A stretch of 64,000 bases of DNA from Ascarosepion bandense (GCA_037127315.1 JBBBDQ010000191.1:15102501-15166500), one strand, 5' to 3'; positions 43,001-54,338 are shown, numbered from the stretch's first letter. Made by a program: numbers and translations. Notes: generated by a model not told the origin, from the letters alone.

Positions 43001-43645
43001 TCCCTCTCTTTCTCACATTCTTAATTATTTTTACTTTCTCTTCATCGTTAATTCTGGACTGATGAATTATGTTTGATAATGTTTCTTTCTTCAACTTTAA
43101 ACAAATACGTTAAGATCCAATTGTTTCCTTAACAAATCGTTCTGAAATAAATAATCTTTCTTTTCTTTTAATAAAGTGGATGAAAATTATACCAATAGTA
43201 AAATGCATGCGTGTGTATGGGTCTTTGATAAAATTAATCCAATTTTAATGTTGTTTAATGCATAATCTAACCAAATAATGTCATATTTAAAAAGAGATTA
43301 CACTAATGATGTGTGTACAAATATAAATAACTGTAATAATGCATTAGAATTAATAATACACAAATATTTACACAGACGAAGTCCTTATAATTTATATAGA
43401 CGTGTACAAAGGATATTAAAAATTCACAGTTCGACTCACTTGCCAAAATCTGACAAGATGACCAAGCTTCATATTTAAATTTTATTGACTGTGGTGGTGG
43501 TGGGGGGATATTCTTAGTCGAACCCCGAAACTTGCCACCACCCCCTTGTACGCGTAGGGAGTGTACAGAAAAAAAAACATAAACAATAATCGATAAATAG
43601 AATGGATTCTTAAATGACAATAAGAACAACAGAAATATATTAGTG
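43001..43645. other. intergenic, no gene seen
   Basis: AT-rich, with a small G/C-skewed patch at 43490-43550. Nothing recognised. Confidence 0.5.

Positions 43646-43648
<3 letters not shown>

Positions 43649-43704
<56 letters not shown>
43649..43704. repeat. (CA)n microsatellite
   Basis: 56 bases of perfect CA. Confidence 0.97.
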
Positions 43705-43706
<2 letters not shown>

Positions 43707-43789
43707 TGCGATGTGTAAATTGTCGCTATCTTATATTTTAATTTCGCCCATGTGCATAGTTTGTTTTTTATTTTGTTAACTGCACAGTA

Positions 43790-44215
43790 TAGTAGGGTCA
43801 GTTGGGCACCATCCGTGAAAAAAGAGCACCATAACGCCATTCATTCCACCAGAAATATGGAAACGGCATGCTACACTTCTTGGCATTCGCGTCGGAAGCT
43901 CCAATACGAACATTTCAGAATGTTTGGTTGTCAGTCTGAGAATATTGCAGAGCATTCGGAAAGAGTTGGATGATATATCCAATCAAAACCATGGTATTTG
44001 GAGCGATCACGACGTTATGCCTCAATTCATCTTTCCACTGGGTTCCTTGGTTATTATATGTGGGGCGTAGTTGAGCGAAACACCAATAAAACTCGTTGTA
44101 GCACCAAAGAACGCAAGGATTGTTAGCATTTCCCAACTTAAATTGTTGGAAGTTCCGAAGTCGTCTGGAGACCTTGGTTGAATACAATGGGGATTTTATT
44201 GAATAATTTACTCTT
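43790..44215 (+). pseudogene. mariner/Tc1-type transposase relic 2
   Basis: Frames give MVFGAITT, then (after a gap) YYMWGVVERNTNKTRCSTKE and, in another frame, KFRSRLETLVEYNGDFIE, the conserved C-terminal end (usual form RFRSRLEAVVEANGDFIE). The catalytic DDE middle part is deleted between 44035 and 44045. Same family as 1325-1700, with the end better preserved. Confidence 0.65.
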
Positions 44216-44329
44216 TAGTATTTCAAGATATTTTTGTGAAATTTTTGTAAATATATTTGCTAAAATGAGATGTAAAGTGTTTTTTTTTTATTTTTGCATA
44301 ATTTAGACGACAATTTATTCATCGCACAC

Positions 44330-44392
44330 TCTCTCCCTCCCTCTCTGTCTGTCTCTCTTTTTCTGTGAGAGACAGAGAGATGCTTATGTGTG
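44330..44392. repeat. (CT)n-rich hairpin
   Basis: TCTCTGTCTGTCTCTC pairs with GAGAGACAGAGAGA across TTTTTCTGT. Confidence 0.7.
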
Positions 44393-44419
44393 GGTGTGAT
44401 GGAATCTCTCGTCGATTGC

Positions 44420-44797
44420 GTCCTATGAGGACATAGAAATTGAGTTTTAAAACTGAACAGCTACCCACACAGATAATTTTAGAATTATGGTTGTGAATGA
44501 CGTTTTAGAAGAATGGATATCAAATACGTTTCATGGTGTGCAAGAAAGTGTACATGTGGTTAATCACGACCTTCCTTGGAAACACATGATTTGATTTCAA
44601 ACATTTCTTTCACCTAGACCAGCTGCCAGCCAAGGTAAAAAAAAAACACAGTCTGTCCTGCTATTTAACTAATAGATAAAGGAAAACGGATTTTAAACTT
44701 TTTACAAGGGTATTAAGGTGAACAAAACTGAATCTACTGGAATTTGAACTTAGCAAGCAGTTTCCTCTTTCCGCTCCGCTAACCGTTATGCCACACA
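44420..44797 (-). mobile_element. divergent tRNA-derived SINE
   Basis: Minus strand: GTGTGGCATAACGGTTAGCG (A box), AAGTTCAAATTCCAG (B box), body with CCTTATCTATTAG. The 3' part (TTCCTTGGAAACACATGATT on plus) is shared with 10200-10300. A TA run at 44802 abuts the 5' end. Confidence 0.55.
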
Positions 44798-44799
44798 CA

Positions 44800-44801
<2 letters not shown>

Positions 44802-44854
<53 letters not shown>

Positions 44855-44862
44855 TATATAAT
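44802..44862. repeat. (TA)n microsatellite
   Basis: Nearly pure TA, followed by (TG)n. Confidence 0.95.
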
Positions 44863-44877
44863 GTGTGTGTTAATGTA

Positions 44878-45110
44878 TAATGATGTTTAGTGCCAAATTT
44901 GTTATTTTTCAGTAGATTACTGCTGGAAAGGCATTTTAGGCAAGCAGATTTTGTTTTGTCATAAAGTGCTTGATTTTGTAGTAGATTGTAGTTTGTACAT
45001 GTTCTAAAGTATAATATATATTTTATTGAAGAGCAGGGGCTTTTTGTCGTAAAGTGCTTGATATCGACATACAGCGTTAATAGAATTAATGTGGAGAAGT
45101 TTGTCATTTA
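44878..45110. repeat. dispersed repeat (GTTTAGTGCCAAA family)
   Basis: Matches 39780-40000 block by block. It also contains GTACATGTTCTAAAGTATAA, the arm sequence of the 58490-58585 inverted repeat. Confidence 0.5.
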
Positions 45111-45908
45111 GCTAAGAAGTGTTATTATTGAATAAAAACAAAACGCCATTAACTACGTTTGCTGAACCATTACCCTCCAAATTTTTGATAACAAATTTTT
45201 TCATGATCATCTTAGTGCATAAATTACTATGCCAGATCCCGTCATCATTAACAAACAGCCAGATTGCATTTGAAAAAGGTAGCAATCGGATCCATATTTT
45301 TTTAATAACACAGAAGGAATTCTCCAACTCCAGTTAGATACGAGACATATCAGGGCATAGACACACTTCTTTCTATCTCAGTTTTAAAAAAAAACATAAT
45401 TTGATACCGGTAAAGTTACTCTAAATAAATATTTTTTAAAAACTACAGTTGCATTTTCAACTTCTTTTTACCATATAGATGTGTGTGTCTGTGTGTATTA
45501 TTCTTTGCATTTCCCTTTGTATCAGTACTATATTTATAACGTATATAAATTCAGAAATGCAATGATTAGACATATAAGCTTCGGCAGGTACTGTACACAT
45601 ATATAAAGGAAATTACAAATATATCTACTTATGAATTGATAATTAAACAGAAGAGAAGATAGTTATGTAATTTTTCAAAATTCATCATTCATATTTTATC
45701 CATTTGGTGCTTTTTAGTGCATTATTTTAAATTTCTTAAATCACAGAAATTAATAAAATTGTTCTTTTTCATTTCATTATTGAACTATCACGAATCGAAA
45801 TTTTGTTCGATTATGCATTAATAAATTTTTCTTGATAGAAATTCATTTTCGGTCACTATGAGGTTTAATTTAACGTTTATTTGTATCACTGTATCAATAC
45901 GGGATTCC

Positions 45909-45915
<7 letters not shown>
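45111..45915. other. AT-rich stretch, no gene seen
   Basis: No recognisable domain in any small frame. Confidence 0.5.
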
Positions 45916-45949
<34 letters not shown>

Positions 45950-46110
45950 CTTCAGACGTTTTTTTAGTGGATACCCATATTTCAGTAAACGCTCCGTTTA
46001 TCTGATGCAGTATATATTTTGTCTACCGGCTAGAGTACTTGATACAGAGGATGTGCCCTCAGAGCGTCTACTCAAATATGCGTATCGACTAATAAACAAA
46101 AACAACTATA
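45950..46110 (-). mobile_element. SINE-L body fragment
   Basis: TTAGTGGATACCCATATTTC, CGTTTATCTGATGCAGTATA and GTCTACCGGCTAGAG parallel the body at 58700-58880 and 4820-4910. Abuts a (TA)n run at 45916-45948. Confidence 0.5.
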
Positions 46111-46374
46111 AAAATCTTTTTTCGTTTGATCTCTGGTATCGATTTTTTGCACGTTTTTCAATAAGATATTATATTTCTTTGTGTAAAAGTAGATGACCTC
46201 TTGAAGAATGTTTTATTCCAAAAAGTCCTAACATTGCATTGAGTAAGTTATAAATGTTTGTTGGGTTTAATAGTATTTTAAATAAACATGAGAATTTTTT
46301 TTTCTTTTTTTTGAATTGGAAAAATTTTAGAATATAAATCGTATTATGTTGCCCTGGAAGCAATTGGGTAGAAT

Positions 46375-46560
46375 AGAATTAGATAATCCGCATATCGTCC
46401 GGTTCGTACTCCTCCCCATTCTTTTCAACAAGAGTAGCTATTTATCACTTGTTTCGTGTTTACGTTTGGCTTTCTGATTCCTTCTAAATTTTTCTCCTTG
46501 CTCTTTCACTCCCAGTAACCCTTTGAGTTTTAGTAGCATTATCGCCTTAAAAACTAAAAA
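46375..46560 (+). mobile_element. LINE 3' tail fragment
   Basis: TCGTCCGGTTCGTACTCCTC, then CACTCCCAGTAACCCTTTGA and AGCATTATCGCCTT, the same 3' UTR as 34440-34790 but worn. Confidence 0.55.
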
Positions 46561-46639
46561 ATAGATAAACTTTTCTGTTACACTTAATGGTGTGTAGAGC
46601 AGCATTTTTGCTGTTTCTGTAACAACTGTTTTTTATGGG

Positions 46640-46830
46640 GTAGGGTTGTTAGCCCTGCACCTAACCCCCAAACCTGGAGGAAGGTGATTTTTTTAAGCGT
46701 AGCTTAGACGTGACACATAGCCGAAAGTAGGGGGTACCCAGTGAGGATCGAACTCAGAATCATTATAACTCAGTTATAATGATTCTAGCGAAACGAGCTT
46801 GCTAACCATTACACTACAACGAGGTGCCAA
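46640..46830 (-). mobile_element. SINE family 3, best copy
   Basis: Minus strand: GTTGTAGTGTAATGGTTAGC (A box), GAGTTCGATCCTCACTGGGT (B box), then CACGTCTAAGC and CCAGGTTTGGGGGTTAG. A local perfect inverted repeat AATCATTATAACT/AGTTATAATGATT replaces the anticodon-arm region. Confidence 0.7.
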
Positions 46831-47867
46831 TTATCGACTTACTTGGAATGAATTTATTTTTTAAAAAAATAGACTGGAATAAGATCTAGTCTTACTAAAC
46901 TTAATGAATTCTACTTTATTTCATCTTCAATTATTCCAAGAATCTTCTACAAACTCTATGGTTTCTCATTATTATTATTTACCTGTTCATCCTTATCTTC
47001 TTCTCCTCGACGTTTAATTAGTTTTTCGTAATTAATTTCCTGCTTCAAATCATCATTAGGCATTCTCAGGTAGTAAAATGCTGAACCAGAGTTGCCAACC
47101 TATTATAATTTTCATGCAGCAAAAGGTTGAATCATATACAAGTGTGTTTTGAATATGACAGAAATGATAATTAAGGACAGAATGACGATATATTCAGCGC
47201 GTCACTTTAATCTTTTATTTATTTATGTGTACTTAAAGGTTGCATTCACAATTTTCGCAGTACTTGACGGTCCTATTGATATGGCGGCAAAATAAATGAA
47301 AACAAATATCTTTGTGTATTCAGTAATTGTAGTTTGTTATTTAGAATATTTTTCGAATATTTTTATCTTTTCTATAAGAAATTGGTTCAATTGAAAGCCA
47401 TTCTTTCTTACATTTATTAAAACCAGTGTGAAAATATGAATAACCTAGAACAGTGGTTCAAAACAGAGGAAAATTTACTTCCGGGGTATTTTAGATATCG
47501 GCGGAAAATTAAAACCACAGATGTAAAAAAATGATGGAAAAACTATGCTTCATTTAAGTATGTTGAATAATGGAAACGATAGTCTTACTTAAACAAGCAC
47601 AGATGTGGTTGTACATATTCAGTTTCTGTATTTACGATATACGACTTTACAACGATTTTCCTAAAAACAATTCTAGAATGCTTATTTTGAGTCAGTATTT
47701 GAAATAAGAGCAAGGATCAGAAAGGATTGGAGAGTACTATTCGGGAACATCTTGAAATTTTCCATTGGACAAATAAACATTAGTATAAGGATGTAAAATT
47801 ACGATGCACGCCCGACGAGACAGATACGAATCGGTTTCATTATTCTTTTCTGTGTAATTTATGCACA
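46831..47867. other. intergenic, no gene seen
   Basis: AT-rich sequence without recognised repeats or frames. Confidence 0.5.
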
Positions 47868-48075
47868 TCATAAGAAGTAGGATATTCGTCTTTTTATGTA
47901 ATTATAGCCCTCTACAATAAATTTTGCCGTTATGTATTTTTTCCCAAATTCATTTGCTCCATCAAGTATGTTACGGGCTGCTTTCCTTTGTCCCTTGTTT
48001 CCTAAATGTTTCGTGAGTATCAGATTTTCCAAACCCTCCTTCGTCTTTACGTGCCCCAGAAACCTCAACTGTTCA
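47868..48075 (-). pseudogene. LINE-B C-terminal fragment
   Basis: LRFLGHVKTKEGLENLILTK, NKGQRKAARNILDGANEFG and TAKFIVEGYN track the FLGHVMRKEGLENLILTGKI pattern. One open frame but 3' sequence diverged. Confidence 0.65.
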
Positions 48076-48084
48076 ATTTATTAC

Positions 48085-49990
48085 TGAAGAAATCGCGGTG
48101 AGTGGCTACTGTTTTTAAAATATACCATTTTTCCAGAGTGCTCAATCGACAGGCGAGACAGTAAATATACGCAATATATATAATTTCATTTGGAAATGAA
48201 TTATATCCGCGACCTAGGTTTCAACCATACGGTATCTTCAAGCGATTTACAATAACTGATTTTAACGCTCAAACAGAGATTTTTACGAACACGCGACTAG
48301 AATTTTCAAAAAAACTCGAATTTTTTTTCAAAATTAGGAAGGAGTTATTTAAGGGTCTTAAAACACTTTCATCCGTGTTTGTATGATCCTAGTAAGTATT
48401 ACATCTGGACGTAATTTCTGATCTTTGTTTTAGTAATTTGCTTTTCTTTCTGAGAACAACATAATAGCTAATTTCTCCTCCTGGCACAATTTGCATACAT
48501 TGGCACCGTTGTATGGTTTGGCTATTTTCACTAAGTTCTAAGTTATATCAGGGTCTTTTCAATATTTCAGTTTTAATTTCCACTCGTGGCCATCCAGTTT
48601 GATACAATATTTGAGGTTTTCCAGTTTAAACGTAGATTTATGATTATTCCGTCTAATTTTAAAACTGTCTTTGGTAAAGCCTAAATATGTTTTTCTTTGT
48701 CCATCTATGTCATGTACCTCTGTTCTGTAAATAACCCCTTCTGTATTACAAAGTCCATTTGTTTTTGTCTCTACAGTTACATTCCTTGTTAGTGATGTTC
48801 TTTTCTACTTCATTGTTTAGGTTTCTGGCGTTTTGATTTTTTTAAGTAATTTTCTAAATTACTAGTTCAGCTATAACTTAATGATTGAATTTTTATTGAA
48901 CATTTTGTTTAATCCTGAGTTCTTTGGGAAGTGTTTATTGGTTAATATTTAAAAAATATTTATCCTTTTTTGGTTTGTACTTCTAAGTTAAATGGTGGGT
49001 TGAACCAAACAATATTTCGATTTTTATCATAGTTTTTCGTTTGTTTGTTTGGCTGAGGTTTGTATTCTTATGGCCAGATTTTTTAAGGCATTTTAATAAT
49101 TTTTCTTTTCATCAAATATTGCTTTGCTTGACGAATTTTTTATAGCCCGCTTTCATTAATTTTTTTTTTTTTCAGATATTGATGGCTAAAATTTATGTGA
49201 TATATTTTATGAAAGTTTATTTGTTTTTGTTTTGAAACTTTCCAAACTAAGAAATACAATCAGCTGCGTTTTTCTACTGGTTGGTTTGAATAGCAATTTT
49301 CAGTAAGCCACAAATATATTTTTTTTCTATATTTGTTGGCTTATTTTACAGATTTCAGTTTTTGTTGGGTTTATGAGCCGGTACGAGGCGCTATTGGGGA
49401 ACATATTTTTATGGGGTTTTTTATCGTTAGGAAAGCTTGCTTACCGGTCAAAATTTGTATCTTGTTGCTTAAATCTAGCCTTTGTTTAATTATTTTTGCT
49501 TTCTCGTTGATATTTTCAACAAAGGAATCTGGAGAATTTTTGTAAGATTTGGTGATTTCTTCATTTATCTTTTTTCGTATTCCTTTGAGTTTATTTCATG
49601 CATGTTGTTAGATTTGTCTCCTTTAATAAGAATTTTTTGTTTGTTTTTTTGTTTTTTGTTTTGTTTTTTTTGTTTTGTTTTAATCCTGTGCTTAAGAGTT
49701 TTTGGAAGTTGTTAATTTTCAAAAAAAATGATTTAGACTAATATGGAAATCATATCTTTTGTCAATTTAATTAATTCTTTAATTGCAAGAAAATAACTCC
49801 TGGTTTTAAAATTGAAGTTATTCACGCTTTTTTTATTTTTTATTTTTTCCCCGGCATATTTTTTAAGAAAAGTAATGCTTTCCATCTCATTCTGATAAGA
49901 AACTGTTCATTTTTTGTAGTAAACATAGCATGTATTTATGTTTGTTAGAAATAGGGATGTTTTCCAGTCAATGTGATATTTTTAAATTCT
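48085..49990 (-). pseudogene. Penelope-like element, minus copy with RT core deleted
   Basis: Minus frames run from QAFLTIKNPIK (finger region) to PSIS (end of RT motif A), then jump to ESGL.KIRQAKQ and NRNIVWFNPPFNLEV. The YRDD-bearing palm is deleted. The GIY-YIG endonuclease part follows: GVIYRTEVHDIDGQRKTYLG, KDSFKIRRNNHKSTFK and KIAKPYNGANVCKLC. Several stops. GIY-YIG plus this RT type is diagnostic of endonuclease-bearing Penelope-like elements. The pLTR lies at 48085-48350. Confidence 0.8.
48195..48250 (-). ncRNA. hammerhead-like motif in Penelope pLTR
   Basis: Minus strand: AGTTATTGTAAATCGC, TTGAAGA (core, C3 to T), TACCGTATGGTT (helix II ACC/GGT), GAA, ACCTAGGT (helix III), C, GCGGATATAATT. 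GCG pairs with CGC at the base of helix I. Repeated at 50170-50225 and, inverted, at 52645-52700, where parts of helix I are weaker. Confidence 0.4.
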
Positions 49991-49996
49991 TTCATT

Positions 49997-50003
<7 letters not shown>

Positions 50004-50033
<30 letters not shown>
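50004..50033. repeat. (TC)n microsatellite
   Basis: 30 bases of TC between two Penelope-like fragments. Confidence 0.95.
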
Positions 50034-50035
<2 letters not shown>

Positions 50036-50039
50036 TTAT

Positions 50040-50503
50040 TATGGGAATACACCGATGATAAAAGTGCTCAATTGTAAGACAAGAGCATATCAGTTAGTTT
50101 CTGGTCATAATTAGATTAGACAATTATATTGTAGAACTTTTGAATATTTTTCAATTGAAAATGAGTTATTTCCGCGACCTAGGTTTCAGCCTTTCGGTAT
50201 CTTCAAGTGATTTACAATAACTGATTTTACCGTTTTTCAAACGCTCGAACAGGGATTATTTACGAACGCGGGACTAGAATTTTCAAACAACCGAAAAATT
50301 TCCAAAATTAGGGAGGAGTTAAGGATCTTAGAACACTTTCATTTATGTTTGTATGATCCTAGTAAGTATTTATGGCTATGATTACATTTGGAAATAATTT
50401 CTGATTTTTTTTTTTTTTTTTTTTTTTTGAAACAACAATAGCTAATTTTTCCTCCAGGTACAATTTGCATACGTTACCAACGTTGTATGGTTTGGCTATT
50501 TTA
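50040..50503 (-). mobile_element. Penelope-like 3' end and pLTR, minus orientation
   Basis: Repeats the pLTR and the end of the GIY-YIG region of 48085-48540 (GTATGGTTTGGCTATTTTAG, then joined directly to RT sequence of the plus copy at 50504). It forms the inverted partner of 52370-52790. Confidence 0.7.
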
Positions 50504-52783
50504 GTACCGGCTCATAAACCCAACAAAAACTTAAGTAGCTAAGATAAGCCATCTACTTAAGCCAACTAGTGGAAAAAACACTGGTGATTGTATTTCTTGG
50601 TTTCAAAATATTTAAAACAAAAACTTTCATAAAATATGACATTAAAATATTTTACCCATCAATATCTAAAAAAGGCTTAATGGGGGCGTTAAATTTCTAA
50701 GCGGTACATAGACATACCATCCGACTATATAAATATAATTCTACATTGTTGAAAATCCATACTATTCCACAATTGTGAAGCATGGATTAAAAAAATAAAA
50801 AAAGCACCATGATGTACCTCAAGGCTCGTTTGACGGCGCTGAAATTTCAAAATTAATGGAAATACAGATTCTAAGTAAAATTAATGAAATAATCCCCATA
50901 GACAACCACGGATTATACAGAGATGACGGATTAATGATAGCGCCGGACAACAAAAAAGAGAATGATAGAATAAGAAAAATGCTTCACAAACTCTTTAAAG
51001 ATCTAGATTTTGAAATATTAGTTTAAACAAATAAGAAGGTAGTCCAATATTCAGATGTAGAATTTATTTTACAAACTGGCAGTGTCTCTCCATATATGAA
51101 AACAAACGCCACTTTAAATTCCGTAAACAAACGCAACTTCAAATTACCTAACCACCCAACAAGCATAATCAAACCCATCCATAAAGAAATAGAGCACAGG
51201 CTATCAAAAAATTCGTCAAATAAAGCAATCTTTGATGAAAAGAAAAAAAAAAGATTATAAAAATGCCTTTAAAACAATCTGGCCAAAAGAATATTTTAGA
51301 ATACAAACCTCAGCAAAACAGATAAACGAAAAACAATAGTGGGAATCGAAACATTGTTTGGTTCAACCTACCGTTTAACTTAGAAGGAAAAACCAAGAAA
51401 GGATAAATATTTTTTTTTAATTAATCAATAAACACTTTCCAAAAAACTCAGAATTAAACAAAATTTTCAATAGGGGTTCAATCGAATTAAGTTATAACTG
51501 CAATAGTAATTTAAAAAATTACATAAAAAACGCCAGAAACCAAAATAACAACGTACAAGATAACATTAACAAGGATCCGGCAACAAGGTCTCTGAATGGG
51601 GAGCTTGTGACGAGCATGGAACCACCTCTTAGTTGCTGTTGTTCGCAGGTTCACCCTGACCCGGAGTGGTAGTACCTGTTAGGGTCCCAGCTATGGGCAA
51701 ATAGTTAACCCCCAAACTGGGGTCAAGACATTATAAAAGTATAAAAATACACTATTATAGAAATATATACATAAAGATAGACTTTTATAGAAAAATATAC
51801 ATTTTTGAAGAAAAAATATTACCATGACACATTTTTGAAGGAAAAAATTATTCTCGGCAAAACATTTTTGAATACAAAACTAGAAGACATTTTCAGTTTT
51901 CTAAAATAAAAAAAAAAGAATAAAAACAAAATTTTCATTAAAATCTGACTAAATCAGCTTTTCACTATAACAGAACATTTTTTAAAAATACCTTAAAAAT
52001 ACCTTAAAACTCCACATTTTTGGCATTAAAATAACCCACAGAGGTTAATATGCCGTTAAACAAAACTCAAACAACAAGGAATGTAACCGTAGGGACAAAA
52101 ACAAATGTCCACTTAACGGACTTTGTCATATAGAAGGGGGCATTTACAAAACAGTGGTGCATGGCATAAATGGTCAAAGCAAAACATATTTAAGATCTAC
52201 CAAAGACAGTTTTAAAATCAGATGAAATAATCATAAATCTACATTTAAACTAGAAAATCTAAAATATTGTACTAAACTTGCTAACTACTTGTGAAAATTA
52301 AAACTGAAATATTGAAAAGACCCTGATATAACTTGAAGCATAGTGAAAATAGCCAAACCATACAACGGTGGTAACGTATACAGATTATTCTAGGAGGAAA
52401 AATTAGCTATTATGTCGTTTCCTGAAAGAAAAAAAAAACTAAATGAAAGATCAGAAATTATATCCTAATGTAATCATGCCCCTAAATACTTACTAGGATC
52501 ATACAAACATAAATGAAAGTGGTCTAAGATCCTTAAATAACTCCTTCCTAATTTTGAAAATATTTCGGTTGTTGGAAAATTCCAGTCGCGAGTTCGTAAA
52601 AATCCCTGTTCGAGCGTTTGAAAAACAGTAAAATCAGTTGTTGTAAATCACTTGAAGATACCGTATGGTTGAAACCAAGGTCGCAGAAATAACTCATTTC
52701 CAAATGAAAAATATTAAGTTCTACAATGAACACTTTTTAATACAACTGTGTACGGATCTAATTTAATTAGGACCAAAAACTAA

Positions 52784-52786
<3 letters not shown>
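50504..52786 (+). pseudogene. Penelope-like element, plus copy with RT and GIY-YIG
   Basis: In order: YRLINPTKT, SGKNTGDCISWFQNI, KYDIKIFYPSIS (motif A), SFDGAEISKLMEIQ, GLYRDDGLMI near 50909-50937 (motif C, catalytic aspartates kept), KPIHKEIEHRLSKNSSNKAI, ETLFGSTYRLT and NKHFPKNSELNKIFNRG-like segments. After the SINE-A insert come ECNRRDKNKCPLNGLCHIEG, YKTVVHGINGQSKTYL (GIY-YIG) and KIAKPYNGGNV. Multiple stops and frameshifts; the N-terminus is missing. The 3' pLTR ends in a (TA)n run. Confidence 0.82.
51589..52079 (+). mobile_element. SINE-A, full-length with 8-bp target duplication
   Basis: CAACAAGG at 51581-51588 and again at 52072-52079 flank the insert. Removing it joins NKDPATR to ECNRRDK of the Penelope protein. 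Contains the B-box-like GCAGGTTCACCC, GGTAGTACCTGTTAGGGTCC, CAGCTATGGGCAAATAG and the tail AGAGGTTAATATGCCGTTAA. This copy defines the family ends. Confidence 0.85.

Positions 52787-52826
<40 letters not shown>
52787..52826. repeat. (TA)n microsatellite
   Basis: TA run between the Penelope pLTR and the next hammerhead-bearing repeat. Confidence 0.95.
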
Positions 52827-52829
<3 letters not shown>

Positions 52830-52930
52830 TATCGCTATACTCGTTTCGACAAACCCTCCGAGTATATACGCGGGCCAACCTTCCCTGAAGATCCGGTTAG
52901 GTGAAACCTTGGTAGGTTCGTGGCTCTTTA
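52827..52930 (+). mobile_element. short pLTR/retrozyme-like repeat
   Basis: Hairpin around CGCTATACTCG/CGAGTATATACGCG (52836-52873) followed directly by a hammerhead-like core. The same two parts are found at 59966-60312 separated by about 240 extra bases, so this is an internally shortened relative. Confidence 0.5.
52872..52926 (+). ncRNA. hammerhead-ribozyme-like motif
   Basis: GGGCCAACCTTCC, CTGAAGA (52885-52891, invariant), TCCGGTTAGGT (helix II CC/GG), GAA, ACCTTGGT (helix III ACC/GGT), A17 at 52914, then GGTTCGTGGCTC. Helix I: GG/CC at the base, 3x3 internal loop, then GT.GGC pairing with GCC.AC around a bulged A. Positions 10.1/11.1 are T-T, not the usual G-C. Confidence 0.5.
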
Positions 52931-53417
52931 GGTTACTTTATATATATATGTTTGAAATGATATAACCGACAATTGTGTTTTAAAAATACTTACGTAAAAT
53001 AGCGAAATGTCATCAGTGAAAAAAATATGCCCAAATATTTGTGCTATTTATGTATTATTTACGCCTCGGTCATTATCAAGGGCTAAATGTTGTCGTCGAA
53101 AGTACGAAAAAAAAATGTCTTTGCCCAGCAATTTTTTCTTTTAAATTAAACGTATCTTAGATATGGAACATGGCATAAAATATATTCACTCAGTGATTAC
53201 ATCCGTGGCTATGTGTATGTAAATATTTTCAATTATGCTGTTTCCTTAAGAACAAATATTGCCGACATATCAAATACTTTCTTTTTTTTTTAACAATTGT
53301 TGTCAACACCTTCCTACTTTTTGTTTTATTATCTATTAAGCGAGTAGAATATATTTGAAATCCTGATGTTTCAAATAAAATTTTTTTGAAGCTGAGTAAA
53401 AATTTCAGTTGTGTGTT
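52931..53417. other. spacer, no gene seen
   Basis: A CATTATCAAGGGCTAAATGT...CGTCGAAAGTACG block at 53080-53108 echoes the arm of the 40053 palindrome. Nothing else. Confidence 0.4.
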
Positions 53418-53633
53418 GCGGCTCGGAACGAGAAATCAGAAAACCAAGTTCGAATTTTAGTCGAATTCCTTTCATTCACTTGGGAAAGGTATGAATCCGT
53501 CTCTTCTCCCTCTAGCTGTGGGTTGAATAGCAGAACAAATTGAGTTCTATAAACTTGGTCTACGTCAGAAAGTAATAGCAATCTATTACGGGAAAATCTT
53601 CTGCTTAGTCAGTTATGTCTCTTTCGAGACATT
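53418..53633 (+). mobile_element. SINE-1, truncated at both ends
   Basis: GCGGCTCGGAACGAGAAATC, B-box AGTTCGAATTTTAG, body; stops at TCTCTTTCGAGACA where a LINE-C tail begins, so it was cut by or inserted at that junction. Confidence 0.8.
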
Positions 53634-53637
53634 TTTT

Positions 53638-54205
53638 TAATCATTTCACCCCAAGCAAGCAGTTTTACTGCCACTGGTGTTCAGGGGGTTACGTAGGAGG
53701 AAAGTGAATAGTAAGAGGAACAAGTTATAGGGGGTGTCAGAGAATGGATAAGAGAAGGATGAGAATACTAATGGAAGAAGAGTGGGCGGGAAAAAAGAAC
53801 ATGAGGGAAAGGATGCGAGTCAGAGAGATAGATGACAATTGACCTTACATTTAAATTCTTGGGGATTGTAGCTGTCGGGGAATCAAGTATACGGAAGGGA
53901 ATTCCACAGGCGGGAAGTGCGAGAAAAGAAGCTGAGAGTAGAAGTTGCTGGTACATTTTATTGGTTTCACTGTAAAAGGGTGGAATCTAGTTGCTAGTCT
54001 AGTAGCTCGAGAAAATTCATGCAGAGGGGGCACCGTAAACCCGTGAAAGTATTTGTAGAAGAGACCCAGGGAAGACACGTTACGCCGGTAAGAAAGTGCC
54101 TGCAGCTGAGCTACTAAGTCGGGGTCGATCACATTGCAGATTCTCCATTGGGTTTCGTCAAAAACCCCGAGGTGAATAGCAGGGGCACCAGACCAGATGG
54201 GACAG
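53638..54205 (-). pseudogene. LINE-C C-terminus and 3' UTR
   Basis: Minus frame: IDPDLVAQLQALSYRRNVSS, LGLFYKYFHGF, FSRATRLATRFHPFTVKPIK and EFPSVYLIPRQLQSP, then tail CTGCTTGCTTGGGGTGAAAT and A run. The clearest copy of this LINE's RT C-terminal signature in the window. Confidence 0.8.
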
Positions 54206-54337
54206 ATTTACCGCCCAATCGTGTATCAATTAAATCACTGAATGAAAAATTACTGAAAATGTGTACTTGTGTATAATACAAACCTCTCTCTTTTTCCTTT
54301 GTTTCGTTTAAAATGTCCCGTCATATGCACAAAAAAT

Positions 54338-54338
54338 A

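Noticed and set aside
43303..43704. Cys-Val repeat protein frames
   Set aside because: Translation of the (CA)n microsatellite.
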